Origin: Wansuia hejianensis
Lineage (GTDB): Bacteria > Bacillota > Clostridia > Lachnospirales > Lachnospiraceae
Reading direction: 5' to 3'
Assembly: GCF_014337215.1 (NCBI RefSeq)
Contig: NZ_CP060635.1
Coordinates: 2,679,501-2,743,500, forward strand
DNA length: 64,000 bases
Below the pieces are notes generated by a model. That model was given only the letters and a program-made list of their open reading frames with translations, ran no database searches and had not been told where the DNA came from. The position numbers and the translations under genes are program-made. Positions 44,446 through 53,852 of the stretch are shown piece by piece (the stretch's first letter is position 1; each line of letters opens with the position of its first letter).

Positions 44446-45654
44446 TCAGGAGGCACTTGACGAACTTCCCGCGCTGCTTGAACTGCCGGCTGACGTACTG
44501 CCGCTTGTTGAGTTGCTGCCTGATGAACTGCTGCCTGTTGAACTGCTGCTTGCTGAACTGCTGCCTGTTAAACTGCCGGAAGACGTACTGCTGCTCCCGG
44601 AGGAAGTGTCTTCAGCTTTGACTGTATAAGAATCTTTATCAGTCACCGTCAGATCCTTCCATGGGGTTTTCTCATCCACAGTAATCGCATCTTTCCATTC
44701 CTGCACTTTATTATTGTAATTTTCGTTCTCACGGTCGGAAATTATGGATTTCTTCTTAGTCTCAGTAGCGTCCTCATCAAACATTTTATCCAGCCTGACA
44801 ATATAATAGGTATTTTCCCCTTCTATCACTCCGTCATATACTTCGCCGTCGGACAAATTCTTCACAACCTCTTTTACCGCATCATCGATTGCGGTATCAT
44901 CGCTGCCATAGTTATAACCAGTGGACACAAATTTTTCATCCACAGCCTTAGCGATCGTGGATATATCGGCTGTCGCCGGATCTTCAGATTCCTGAACCTG
45001 TTTCAGCACCTCTTCACATTTTTCTTTCCTGCTGGCCTTTTCTTCATCTGAAACGTCTGATACATTCCCACTGTCATCGCTCTGGGTCAGGGCGATGCGC
45101 GCATAGGTTATCCTGGTCTGGGCCGCTTCTTCGTCAGAAACCTCCCTGTCTGTATCCTCAACCATTGGCGCCTTCATCTTAATTTTGTAAGTATACAGCT
45201 CCAGCGCATCTGCCACGTCTTCTTTCGTGGCGCCGATCCGTTTCAGCGCGTCTCCGTTACCGTCCACTACAGACTGGGCTGTGCTGTCAATTTTCGCTTT
45301 CTCATCGTCAGATATCGTTACGTTATATTCTGACGCATGCTGGCGTAAAAGCACCATCTCCGCAATGCTTTCCTTTGTGCTGTCCTTAAACTGGGAACCG
45401 TAGGTCACGCCGCTGCTGGTGGGCGAATCCCACATGCTTCCGGCTGAAGCCAGGCCATAGCTGGTCATCATATACATTGTCTCCGCCTGCTCATAACGAA
45501 GTATAAAGTTCGCCGTTCCCGTATTGACCTCTTCACCGTTAATAACCAAAGCTGTCGCTGTTCCATCTACGCTGCCACCGCATCCTGCCAGTCCGGCAGC
45601 AGCCAGTGTCAGGGATAAAATGCCGCATACGGCAAATGCTTTTGCTTTTTTCAT
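44446..45654 (-). CDS. PrsA-like foldase lipoprotein with Ser-rich tail
   Basis: A 402-residue lipoprotein: signal peptide with lipobox LAGC (C24), a SurA-N-like helical chaperone region (about 35-155), a degenerate parvulin-like domain (about 160-310; ITYARIALTQ, GEVYDGVIEGENTYYIVRLD) and a Ser/Gly/Thr low-complexity tail of about 50 residues. It should help exported proteins fold at the outer face of the membrane. ATG at 45654 follows GGAGG; an upstream TTG lies inside that site. It lies 98 bases downstream of mfd. Confidence 0.82.
   Translation of the reverse strand: MKKAKAFAVCGILSLTLAAAGLAGCGGSVDGTATALVINGEEVNTGTANFILRYEQAETMYMMTSYGLASAGSMWDSPTSSGVTYGSQFKDSTKESIAEMVLLRQHASEYNVTISDDEKAKIDSTAQSVVDGNGDALKRIGATKEDVADALELYTYKIKMKAPMVEDTDREVSDEEAAQTRITYARIALTQSDDSGNVSDVSDEEKASRKEKCEEVLKQVQESEDPATADISTIAKAVDEKFVSTGYNYGSDDTAIDDAVKEVVKNLSDGEVYDGVIEGENTYYIVRLDKMFDEDATETKKKSIISDRENENYNNKVQEWKDAITVDEKTPWKDLTVTDKDSYTVKAEDTSSGSSSTSSGSLTGSSSASSSSTGSSSSGSNSTSGSTSAGSSSSAGSSSSAS
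44452..44605 (-). repeat. Low-complexity Ser-rich repeat at the foldase C-terminus
   Basis: Short degenerate repeats of the CTGCTGAACTGC type encode runs of SSGS/SSTG. Such tracts vary in length by slippage. Confidence 0.7.
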
Positions 45655-45752
45655 AGCTTCCTCCAATATAGTGTTTTATAACTGTTTTTTAGTATATCCT
45701 CTTTTTCCCTTGCAGGCAATGTTTTTTCCTCAATTCAAACATTTTTCACATT

Positions 45753-48700
45753 TCATTGATCCAGCCCGAAGCTCTCATCTGTCATGACATATCTGCTCAA
45801 ATCTTCCATGAAGCCTCTCACCTGATCCAACACCGTTTCCCGCTTTTTTTTCGGTGGGCCGGGTTGGTATAAAAAGTACGGATTCGCTTCTATTTTAAAT
45901 TTCAGTTTGCGGCCGTACTGCTCCAGCAGGCTGGGAATTCCCTGTACATCCAGTCTTGCCTTTTCATAAAACGTGATTTTAATCTCCATGCCCGTCTGCT
46001 TAATTTCAGTGACATAGGCCCGGTGCGCCAGCGCCTTCAGTTCTGCCACAGCCAGAAGGTTCTGCACGGATCTGGGCGGCTCGCCAAAGCGGTCCAGCAG
46101 CTCTTCCAGCATATCTTCCGCCTCTTCCCGGTTCTCAATGCTGGCAATTCTTTTATATACATCCAGCTTTTGCCCTTCATTAGGTATATACCCCGGCGGT
46201 ATAAACGCATCCATTACCAGGTCAATCGAAGTTTCAAAATCCTCCTGCTGATGGATTCCCTTCGCCTCTTTGACTGCTTCGCTGAGCATCTTACAATACA
46301 GGTCGTAACCCACCGCTTCCATATGGCCATGCTGCTCTGCGCCCAGAAGGTTCCCGGCTCCCCGGATTTCCAGGTCCCGCATGGCGATCTTGACGCCGCT
46401 GCCCAGCTCCGTAAATTCCCGGATCGCATGAAGCCGCTTCTCCGCCACTTCCTTCAGCATCCGGTTCCTGCGGTACATGAGGAACGCATATGCCGTCCGG
46501 TTGGCGCGGCCTACCCGGCCGCGAAGCTGATAGAGCTGTGACAGCCCCATCTGGTCCGCATCATGGATGATGATGGTATTCACATTGGAAATGTCCATTC
46601 CTGTTTCTATGATTGTAGTGGAAACCAGCACATCGATGTCCCCGTTTATGAAGCTGTACATGATCTGCTCCAGCTCGCGCTCTTTCATCTGTCCATGTGC
46701 AAAGGCCACATTTGCTTCCGGTACCAGCGCCGCGATCCGGTTCGTAAGTTCAACAATATTATTGACACGGTTATAGACATAATATACCTGCCCGCCCCTT
46801 GCCAGTTCCCGGCTGATGGCCTCCCGCACCATTTCTTCGTCATACTCCATCACATAGGTCTGGATCGGTACACGGTCCAGGGGAGGTTCCTCCAGGACGC
46901 TCATATCCCGGATTCCGATCAGGCTCATGTGAAGCGTCCGGGGGATTGGCGTCGCCGTCAGGGTCAGGACATCGACGCTTTCCTTCATCTGTTTAATCTT
47001 CTCTTTGTGAGTTACGCCGAATCTCTGCTCTTCGTCGATCACCAGCAGCCCCAGATCTTTGAATTGGACATCCTTGGACAACACCCGGTGAGTGCCTATG
47101 AGAATATCCACCATCCCCTTTTTCAAATCCTCCAGGGTCTTTTTCTGCTGGGCAGGCGTCCGGAAACGGCAGAGCAGATCCACTCGTACCGGAAAATCCT
47201 TCATCCGCTGCATGAAGGTATTATAATGCTGCTGTGCCAGGATCGTAGTTGGAACCAGGAGCACCACCTGCTTATTCTCCTGCACTGCCTTAAACGCCGC
47301 CCGGATGGCGATCTCCGTCTTGCCATAGCCCACGTCTCCGCAGATCAGCCGGTCCATGATCTTCGTACTCTCCATGTCCTGCTTCGTCGCCTCAATGGCC
47401 GCCAGCTGGTCCTCTGTCTCTTCAAAGGGGAACATTTCCTCGAATTCCCTCTGCCACACCGTATCATGTCCATACTGGTATCCGTTGTTTTCCTGGCGCG
47501 CGGCATAGAGGGCAACCAGCTCTTTGGCTATATTCGCCACGGCGCCGCGGACGCGGGTCTTCGTCTTATTCCACTCCTGGCCTCCAAGCCTGTTCAGCTT
47601 GGGCTTCTTAGCGTCGGCCCCCGCATATTTCTGCAATGCATCCAGCTGGGTAGCCTGAATGTACAGGCTGCTTCCACCGGAATACTCAATCTTAATATAG
47701 TCCTTAACCACATGGTCCATCTCTACCTTTTCGATTCCCCGGTAGACGCCCAGCCCATGATTCTCATGCACCACATAGTCTCCCACAGACAGCTCCGCAA
47801 AGCTTTGGATCTTCTGGCCGCTGTATCTGGGTTTTTTCTTCTTTTTCTTCTGCTCTTTTCCGAATATATCTGTCTCCGTAATCAGAACAAATTTCTGCAT
47901 GGGGTATTCGAACCCTCTTCTGGCATTGCCATAGACCACCAGAATCTCACCCGGGTTCAAAATCCTGTCCGCATCCTCACTGTAGAACGCATTGAGTCCC
48001 TCATCCTGCAGATCCCTGGCCAGCCGCCCTCCTCTCGTACGGGATGCCGACAGTAAAACTACCCGGTAACCGGCCCGCTTCCACTGACTCAGGTCTTTCA
48101 CAAGCATGGGAAACTGATTATTATAGGGGCTGACAGATTTCACCGTCACAGAATACTGTCCCTGGATCTCCCAGCTTCCTTTGCGAAGCTCCATCAGGCA
48201 GAGTGCCGTACAGTTCCGGCGGTTCAGCTCATAGGCCAGCTGTTCCGGTGTCAGAAGCCGGTTTCCCTCCTCCGCTTGAATCTGCCCCTTTTCCATCCGG
48301 TGGATCATGCACTCCCGGTATTCGTCAAACAGTGCTTTAGCACTCTCCAGAATCCTCCCCGGCTCATCCAGAAATATCCTCGTGTCCTCTGGAAAATAGT
48401 CAGGAAAAGTATCCGTCAGCCGCTGGAAAAATCCCTTCTCATCCCTGCCGATTTCTTCTGTCGCGGGATAGATGGTTATTTCGCTCAGATTTTCAATCGA
48501 ACGCTGGCTCTCCGCGTCAAAGCTCCGGATCGAATCAATCTCGTCCCCCCACAGCTCGATTCTCCAGGGGTTCTCCTCTGTCAGCGCAAAGATATCCAAA
48601 ATCCCGCCCCGGATCGAGAACTGCCCGGAAGCTTCCACCTGGGCGCACCGCTCATAGCCCATGGCCGTCAGTTCTTTGCTGAATGATTCCAGATCCAGTT

Positions 48701-49130
48701 CGCTGTCATTTTTCAGCGTTCTGATATGCTTTTTGAGCACGCGAAGAGGCAGAAGATAGTCCATACACCCCCCTGCGCTGGTGATGACGGTCACATTCTT
48801 CCGCTCCATTAGTGCCTGTATAACCTGCATTCTCTGTCTGGTCAACAGATTCCCTGATAAATCCGCCTGGTAAAAAATCAAATCCCTAGCCGGATACAGC
48901 AGAACTTCCCGGTCATAGAGACGGTAATCTTCATACAGCTCTTTGGCCTTCAGCTCATTCTCTGCGATCAGAAGTACGGCAGGGCTTTCCTCCGCCAGTC
49001 CCGCAGCTATATGTGCTTTTTGGGATTCCAGGCACCCGGTAACCACTACCAGCCCCCGGTTCTTCTTTAGCTGCCTTTTCAGGTCGTCAAACCCTGCGAC
49101 TGCCTCTAACGGCTGCATTAATGCCTTCAT
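45753..49130 (-). CDS. mfd: Transcription-repair coupling factor
   Basis: A 1125-residue SF2 translocase that removes stalled RNA polymerase from lesions and recruits UvrA. The UvrB-like N-terminus (RGGILDIF near 170), the RNA-polymerase-interacting domain (GDYVVHENHGLGVYRG), Walker A (GDVGYGKTE), DEEQ box (DEEQRFGV), the helicase motif VI (QLRGRVGRANR) and C-terminal TRCF domain are present at normal length. Its ATG overlaps the pth stop by four bases, the conserved pth-mfd order of Firmicutes. Confidence 0.96.
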   Translation of the reverse strand: MKALMQPLEAVAGFDDLKRQLKKNRGLVVVTGCLESQKAHIAAGLAEESPAVLLIAENELKAKELYEDYRLYDREVLLYPARDLIFYQADLSGNLLTRQRMQVIQALMERKNVTVITSAGGCMDYLLPLRVLKKHIRTLKNDSELDLESFSKELTAMGYERCAQVEASGQFSIRGGILDIFALTEENPWRIELWGDEIDSIRSFDAESQRSIENLSEITIYPATEEIGRDEKGFFQRLTDTFPDYFPEDTRIFLDEPGRILESAKALFDEYRECMIHRMEKGQIQAEEGNRLLTPEQLAYELNRRNCTALCLMELRKGSWEIQGQYSVTVKSVSPYNNQFPMLVKDLSQWKRAGYRVVLLSASRTRGGRLARDLQDEGLNAFYSEDADRILNPGEILVVYGNARRGFEYPMQKFVLITETDIFGKEQKKKKKKPRYSGQKIQSFAELSVGDYVVHENHGLGVYRGIEKVEMDHVVKDYIKIEYSGGSSLYIQATQLDALQKYAGADAKKPKLNRLGGQEWNKTKTRVRGAVANIAKELVALYAARQENNGYQYGHDTVWQREFEEMFPFEETEDQLAAIEATKQDMESTKIMDRLICGDVGYGKTEIAIRAAFKAVQENKQVVLLVPTTILAQQHYNTFMQRMKDFPVRVDLLCRFRTPAQQKKTLEDLKKGMVDILIGTHRVLSKDVQFKDLGLLVIDEEQRFGVTHKEKIKQMKESVDVLTLTATPIPRTLHMSLIGIRDMSVLEEPPLDRVPIQTYVMEYDEEMVREAISRELARGGQVYYVYNRVNNIVELTNRIAALVPEANVAFAHGQMKERELEQIMYSFINGDIDVLVSTTIIETGMDISNVNTIIIHDADQMGLSQLYQLRGRVGRANRTAYAFLMYRRNRMLKEVAEKRLHAIREFTELGSGVKIAMRDLEIRGAGNLLGAEQHGHMEAVGYDLYCKMLSEAVKEAKGIHQQEDFETSIDLVMDAFIPPGYIPNEGQKLDVYKRIASIENREEAEDMLEELLDRFGEPPRSVQNLLAVAELKALAHRAYVTEIKQTGMEIKITFYEKARLDVQGIPSLLEQYGRKLKFKIEANPYFLYQPGPPKKKRETVLDQVRGFMEDLSRYVMTDESFGLDQ

Positions 49131-49720
49131 GTCTGATTTCCTTTACTGCTTTCCGCCTTTTTATTATAGCGGTTCATAGCACCGTCCGTATCTCCCTGCA
49201 GGATCATCTCCAGGGCAGAGACGGCGTCCTTCACCGCTTCATTCACCTTTCCTCTGTCCTCCCGGCTGAAGGGCGCCAAAACGTAATCGGCCAAATCCCA
49301 CTCCTTCGGCTTCTCGCCGATGCCGATCCGGATACGGGTAAATCTGTCGGTACCCAAATGGCTGATAATATTCTTCATCCCGTTATGGCCTCCGGCACTC
49401 CCCTTCTTACGGATCCGGATCAGTCCCGGTTCCAGGCTGATATCATCATAAATCACCACTAGCTCCTGCTCCGGGGCAATCTTATAATAATCCACAAGCG
49501 CCCTGACTGCTTCGCCGCTCAGATTCATATATGTCATGGGTTTCGCCAGAAGTACCCTCTGTCCCGCGATCACCCCTTTTCCATACATTGCTTTCAGACT
49601 GATTCCAGAAGAGGGAATCCGGTGCTCATCCACCAGATAATCAATGGTGTCAAAGCCTACATTGTGTTTAGTACCGTCAAATTTTCTGCCGGGATTTCCC
49701 AAGCCTACAATAATATACAT
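49127..49720 (-). CDS. pth: Peptidyl-tRNA hydrolase
   Basis: A 197-residue enzyme that frees tRNA from peptidyl-tRNA dropped by ribosomes. The N-terminus is typical (MYIIVGLGNPGRKFDGTKHN, catalytic His in the last motif), with YMNLSGEAV and the family segment GSAGGHNGMKNI. ATG 49720 with AGGAG upstream fits the family start; an in-frame ATG 16 codons earlier does not. Overlaps mfd by four bases. Confidence 0.95.
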   Translation of the reverse strand: MYIIVGLGNPGRKFDGTKHNVGFDTIDYLVDEHRIPSSGISLKAMYGKGVIAGQRVLLAKPMTYMNLSGEAVRALVDYYKIAPEQELVVIYDDISLEPGLIRIRKKGSAGGHNGMKNIISHLGTDRFTRIRIGIGEKPKEWDLADYVLAPFSREDRGKVNEAVKDAVSALEMILQGDTDGAMNRYNKKAESSKGNQT

Positions 49721-49777
49721 ACAAGATCTCCTAAATATACTCCAGAAAATACCCTGTTTCATGCCCAAAGGCCATAA

Positions 49778-50734
49778 TCAATTGAAATACACCAGCTCAG
49801 ACTCCGGCGGCTGCGTGCTTTTTATAGACTTTGCCTGGAAAACAGGCCCTGTCTCATGATAAACCGGAACATATTTGTAATCCACAGTGGCTGTCACTTC
49901 CACCCAGCTGCCCATTGCCAGCTTTGAGGCATTTTTACTTTTACAGATATATCCTATAAAGGTAGTGTCATCCGCGCAGCAGGTCATCGCCATGCGTCCC
50001 GGAACAAAGAAGTCCGCCCCCACATCCCGGCTTTTCAGCACCATTCCTTTAAATTTCACTGTTTTCCCCTTATACCGTTCCGGATGATCCCCTGCATCTA
50101 CATAAAAAATGCCGTAATCCACATCCTCAATTTCAATCACATCTGCATTCAAATCATAGGGCACCGAGTCCTCAAATATATCCGTCAGCTCACCTTCCGA
50201 ATCCTCAAATAGGATCTCGCAGCCAGGATTGACCACTTTGATGCTGCGCCGGAAGTTAGCCAGCGGCAGGTCACTGGTGCAGCGGTTGAACATTACCATA
50301 TCCGCATTCTTCACCATTTCTACAAACAACGATTTCATATTGTTCATATACACCTGAAAACTCCCGGCATCTACAGTCACAATATGCTGCACGATCCCCC
50401 AGCCTCCCGGCAGCTCCATCTCTTCCAGCTTCTTCACGCTCCACAGAGGATTATATTCCAGAATCACCCGGTCCGGACGGTACTTTCTCCCGAATGCCTT
50501 CAGCTTCTCCAGCGTAAAATCTTCCGGCTCCTCCACAGCAGCCAGTACCGTATGATGCTTAAGGAGCATTCTCTCATCATATCCAATCTCTCCCTCTTCG
50601 CAGGTAACGAGAAGCGTAGGTTCCTCAATTTGAAAATATTCCTGCTGCACAGTGAAGTTTATAAATGTAGTCTTCCCACTTTCAAGAAAACCTGTGATTA
50701 AATATATTGGTACATCTATTTCATTCTCATTCAT
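49778..50734 (-). CDS. CobW/G3E-type GTPase fused to a YcgQ/TIGR03943-like C-terminal domain
   Basis: A 318-residue protein. Walker A GFLESGKT (15-22) and the general COG0523 layout mark a G3E GTPase, but the CxCC metal motif is absent (TCEEGEIG at that place). After about residue 205 the sequence changes to a domain (YKGKTVKFKGMVLKSRD, RMAMTCCADDTTFIGYICKS, SWVEVTATV) resembling the C-terminus of TIGR03943/YcgQ proteins, which accompany permeases in metal-related operons. Such a fusion may handle zinc or another metal. It starts a divergent region opposite hydE. Confidence 0.75.
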   Translation of the reverse strand: MNENEIDVPIYLITGFLESGKTTFINFTVQQEYFQIEEPTLLVTCEEGEIGYDERMLLKHHTVLAAVEEPEDFTLEKLKAFGRKYRPDRVILEYNPLWSVKKLEEMELPGGWGIVQHIVTVDAGSFQVYMNNMKSLFVEMVKNADMVMFNRCTSDLPLANFRRSIKVVNPGCEILFEDSEGELTDIFEDSVPYDLNADVIEIEDVDYGIFYVDAGDHPERYKGKTVKFKGMVLKSRDVGADFFVPGRMAMTCCADDTTFIGYICKSKNASKLAMGSWVEVTATVDYKYVPVYHETGPVFQAKSIKSTQPPESELVYFN

Positions 50735-50977
50735 AATTCCATGTTCCAGGCCTGTAAAAGCCTTTCCTTTCCTTAAGAATTCACACAGGGCCGCTGGCCC
50801 CTATCACAACCACAAGTATACCTTTTTCTACCAGACGCTGCAAGCCTTTCTTCGCAATAGCCGTCGGGGTATTTTTTCGGTGAAGGGGTATCCACCCCCT
50901 CGCCACAAAACCTCTCCACAAAACATAATTGCTCGTTTAGAGATTTTATGATATGCTTTCTTAAAGGCAGGTTTACT

Positions 50978-52033
50978 ATGAACGAAAAAATTATGAATCT
51001 AATTGATAAATTGGAAACTATGCATTCTCTGGACACAGAAGAATACGCATATCTGGTCGCCGGACGGGACGATGATGCCGCGGAAGTCCTTGCTCACAAG
51101 GCTGTCAGCATCCGTAAAAAAATATATGGAAACGCTGTATTTGTAAGAGGCCTGATTGAAATCAGCAATGTTTGCAAAAACAATTGCCTCTACTGCGGAA
51201 TCCGTCGCAGCAACAGTTCCTGCAGCCGTTACCGACTGACGCAGGAACAGATTCTCGGATGCTGTCAGGAGGGATATGATCTCGGCTTTCGCACGTTCGT
51301 ACTGCAGGGCGGAGAGGACCCCGCTCTCACCGACGAAATAATCTGCGGTATAGTCCGGCAAATTAAGATGAACTTCCCGGATTGTGCCGTAACCCTGTCG
51401 CTCGGCGAAAAATTACGAGAAAGCTATCAGTCTTTGTTTGATGCCGGCGCCGACCGCTACCTTCTGCGCCATGAGACAGCTAACCCGCAGCACTATGAAA
51501 AACTGCATCCTTCTGACATGTCATATTTTAACAGAATGAGCTGCTTAGGGAATTTAAAAGAAATTGGCTATCAGGTGGGCTGCGGCTTTATGGTGGGCTC
51601 ACCCTGGCAGACGCCAGACTGCATCGCCGAAGATCTGAAATTTATCGAACAATTCCAGCCCGCCATGTGCGGAATAGGTCCTTTTATCCCACACGGCGCC
51701 ACACCCTTTAAAAACCAGGCGGCAGGCACACTGGAGATGACTACCTATCTGCTGTCCATCATCCGCCTCATTTCCCCCGGCATACTGCTGCCGGCCACAA
51801 CCGCTCTGGGGACAATCCACCCTACAGGACGCGAGCAAGGTATACTTGCAGGCGCCAATGTCGTCATGCCTAATCTTTCCCCTGTCAACGTGCGCTCAAA
51901 ATATGAATTGTACGATCATAAAATATGCACCGGCGAAGAATCAGCGGAATGCAGAAACTGTTTAAACAACCGCATGCAAGCCATCGGATATGAGATCATT
52001 ACCGACAGAGGCGATCCCAGACCCTACGGCTGA
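50978..52033 (+). CDS. hydE: [FeFe]-hydrogenase maturation radical SAM protein HydE
   Basis: A 351-residue radical SAM enzyme for assembly of the hydrogenase H-cluster dithiolate ligand. The SAM cluster motif is CKNNCLYC near 61-68 (CX3CX2C). Near the C-terminus a second cysteine set, C-x7-C-x2-C (CTGEESAECRNC), matches the accessory cluster site of HydE. Lengths agree with the family. ATG at 50978 gives the usual N-terminus. HydF, HydG and hydrogenase genes are not in the window. Confidence 0.88.
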   Translation: MNEKIMNLIDKLETMHSLDTEEYAYLVAGRDDDAAEVLAHKAVSIRKKIYGNAVFVRGLIEISNVCKNNCLYCGIRRSNSSCSRYRLTQEQILGCCQEGYDLGFRTFVLQGGEDPALTDEIICGIVRQIKMNFPDCAVTLSLGEKLRESYQSLFDAGADRYLLRHETANPQHYEKLHPSDMSYFNRMSCLGNLKEIGYQVGCGFMVGSPWQTPDCIAEDLKFIEQFQPAMCGIGPFIPHGATPFKNQAAGTLEMTTYLLSIIRLISPGILLPATTALGTIHPTGREQGILAGANVVMPNLSPVNVRSKYELYDHKICTGEESAECRNCLNNRMQAIGYEIITDRGDPRPYG

Positions 52034-52098
52034 TTTTCTTAAGATAATATAAAATCCGACAACAACAGACAGAATATCTCTGCACATTTCTGGTATTT

Positions 52099-52161
52099 TT
52101 TCTTAAGCTTTCTTAAGCATTTCTTGCCCTTATTGACTTCCCAATTCCTCCATGCTAATCT
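52099..52161 (+). promoter_or_regulatory. Promoter with OmpR-type direct repeats before the ABC operon
   Basis: TTTCTTAAGC occurs twice back to back (52099-52108, 52109-52118), with a weaker TTTCTTGCCC at 52120-52129. They abut TTGACT (52133-52138), 17 bases, TAATCT (52156-52161). Direct repeats of 10-11 bp next to a -35 box are how OmpR/PhoB-family regulators bind. A further TTTCTTAAG is at 52035-52043. Confidence 0.6.
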
Positions 52162-52215
52162 CAGCTACAGACACGGACGATTCCGTCCGGACACGAACAG
52201 AAAGGAAGGAAGTTT

Positions 52216-52875
52216 ATGAAAAAGTTTCGCCGATGGAACCGCGGCCTCATGCTCGCCGTTATCCTGATTATCGGAGTCATCATTTTCCAGGCTGCAGATC
52301 AGGCTCGTTTTCAGCGCAGCATCCCTTTGATCAGCGGCAACATTCAGGATTACCTGAACAACACCAGCGCCGTCCTGACCAATGAGACAGGTAAAGACAC
52401 TTCATCATCTGCATTTTTGCAGAATCTCGACCAGTTCTGGAGCAGCGATTCCAGAACCAAAGGTTACTATTACTACACTAAATCTGATTTTTACAATTAT
52501 CTGACCCAGTCTGAAGACTCTAATCTCACGCTGCCAATGGCATTTGATGTTGAGATTACAAGCTGTAAGATTCAGAAAAACGGTCCCGGCGCCTGTACCG
52601 CGAAGGTGACTTACGAACAGACCGCATATCTTGATCAATATGGATCCTTTGTATCTCCATTCTATGTGGGCTATGCCTATGACCCCAACTCAGAGGGCGG
52701 CGATGTAACGCCGGATTCTGTAAAGAATGGTGAAGAAGCAATCCGTTACACTTCAACAGAACAGGTACTGCTCCAGCTCTATGAAGAAGACGGAAGCTGG
52801 AAAATCGCAACCGCCGCCCCATCGGGGAGCTACGGAACGCCAGAACTTGTGAAAATGACGGAGGTGCCAGCATGA
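52216..52875 (+). CDS. Membrane-anchored protein of unknown function in a BcrA-type ABC operon
   Basis: A 219-residue protein with one N-terminal TM helix (about 11-27) after a basic start (MKKFRRWNR), and an extracytoplasmic domain of about 190 residues with an NTF2-like pattern (KVTYEQTAYLDQYG; VLLQLYEEDGSWKIATA). AAGGAAGG precedes the ATG. It overlaps the ATPase gene by four bases, so it probably works with that transporter. No closer family is recognised. Confidence 0.72.
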   Translation: MKKFRRWNRGLMLAVILIIGVIIFQAADQARFQRSIPLISGNIQDYLNNTSAVLTNETGKDTSSSAFLQNLDQFWSSDSRTKGYYYYTKSDFYNYLTQSEDSNLTLPMAFDVEITSCKIQKNGPGACTAKVTYEQTAYLDQYGSFVSPFYVGYAYDPNSEGGDVTPDSVKNGEEAIRYTSTEQVLLQLYEEDGSWKIATAAPSGSYGTPELVKMTEVPA

Positions 52876-53852
52876 GTAAAACGCCAATCCTTGCCATACG
52901 GCATCTGAATAAGAAAATCGGCAAACGGGAAATTTTAAAAGATATCAGCTTTGAATGCTATCCCGGAGAAGTATTTGGCTTTCTAGGCCCGAACGGCGCC
53001 GGAAAAACCACTACCATCAAAGTTGTCTGCGGCCTCCTGTCCATAGATTCCGGAGACATCGAGATCTGTGGAACCAGCATACGAAAACATTATGAGCAGG
53101 CGATGAAGCACCTGGGAGCCATTGTAGAAAATCCAGAACACTACCGCCATATGAGCGGTTGGCAAAATCTGAAGCTATACCAGAATATGCGCCCAGGCGT
53201 CAGTGATGAACGGCTTCATGAGGTTGTCAGCCTGGTAGGACTTGAAAACCGGATACAGGAACCGGTCAAGAAATATTCTCTGGGCATGCGCCAGCGGCTG
53301 GGCGTTGCACAGGCCCTTCTCCACAATCCCAAGCTTCTGATTCTGGATGAACCGACCAACGGCCTGGATCCGGCCGGAATCCGCCAGCTCAGGGATATCC
53401 TGAAACAAATAGCCCACGGTCAAGAAGCGGCAGTAGTGGTTTCCTCACATCTGATGTCAGAGATGGAGCTGATGTGCGACCGCGTCGGACTGATCGTAAA
53501 CGGGGAAATCCGGGATGTGAAACCCATTGGCAGCCTGATCGAGGAAGCTTATGACGGAAGCACGGCCTTCCTATACCGCGTTAGCCAGGCAGAACAGGCA
53601 GTTTCCCTGCTCCGCGGTAAATACCCGCAGATCGCTGCCAGCGTTTTGACGGAACAGGAATTTTCCATACGCCTGAAGCCAGAGGCCACAGAAGAATACG
53701 GCACGTTTCCTTTCCAAAAAGAGCTGTCTTCCTATAACAGCTTTCTGATTCAGTCTGGCATTTCCCTGTACACCGTTACAGAAAGCCAGGATCACACACT
53801 GGAAGATGCGTTTATCCGGCTGACCGATGAAGGAGGTAGTCAAATTGTTTAA
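52872..53852 (+). CDS. ABC transporter ATP-binding protein (BcrA/lantibiotic-immunity type)
   Basis: A 326-residue ATPase: Walker A GPNGAGKTT (39-47), signature SLGMRQRL, Walker B LLILDEPTNGLDP and a C-terminal extension of about 100 residues as in BcrA/YxlF/DrrA-like proteins. It powers the ABC-2 permease encoded next. Systems like this export or expel antimicrobial peptides, lipids or other compounds; the inducer and substrate are unknown. The next start lies inside its 3' end. Confidence 0.92.
   Translation: MSKTPILAIRHLNKKIGKREILKDISFECYPGEVFGFLGPNGAGKTTTIKVVCGLLSIDSGDIEICGTSIRKHYEQAMKHLGAIVENPEHYRHMSGWQNLKLYQNMRPGVSDERLHEVVSLVGLENRIQEPVKKYSLGMRQRLGVAQALLHNPKLLILDEPTNGLDPAGIRQLRDILKQIAHGQEAAVVVSSHLMSEMELMCDRVGLIVNGEIRDVKPIGSLIEEAYDGSTAFLYRVSQAEQAVSLLRGKYPQIAASVLTEQEFSIRLKPEATEEYGTFPFQKELSSYNSFLIQSGISLYTVTESQDHTLEDAFIRLTDEGGSQIV

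Noticed and set aside
46563..48056. 497-codon plus-strand frame inside mfd
   Set aside because: Antisense shadow of a highly conserved gene.
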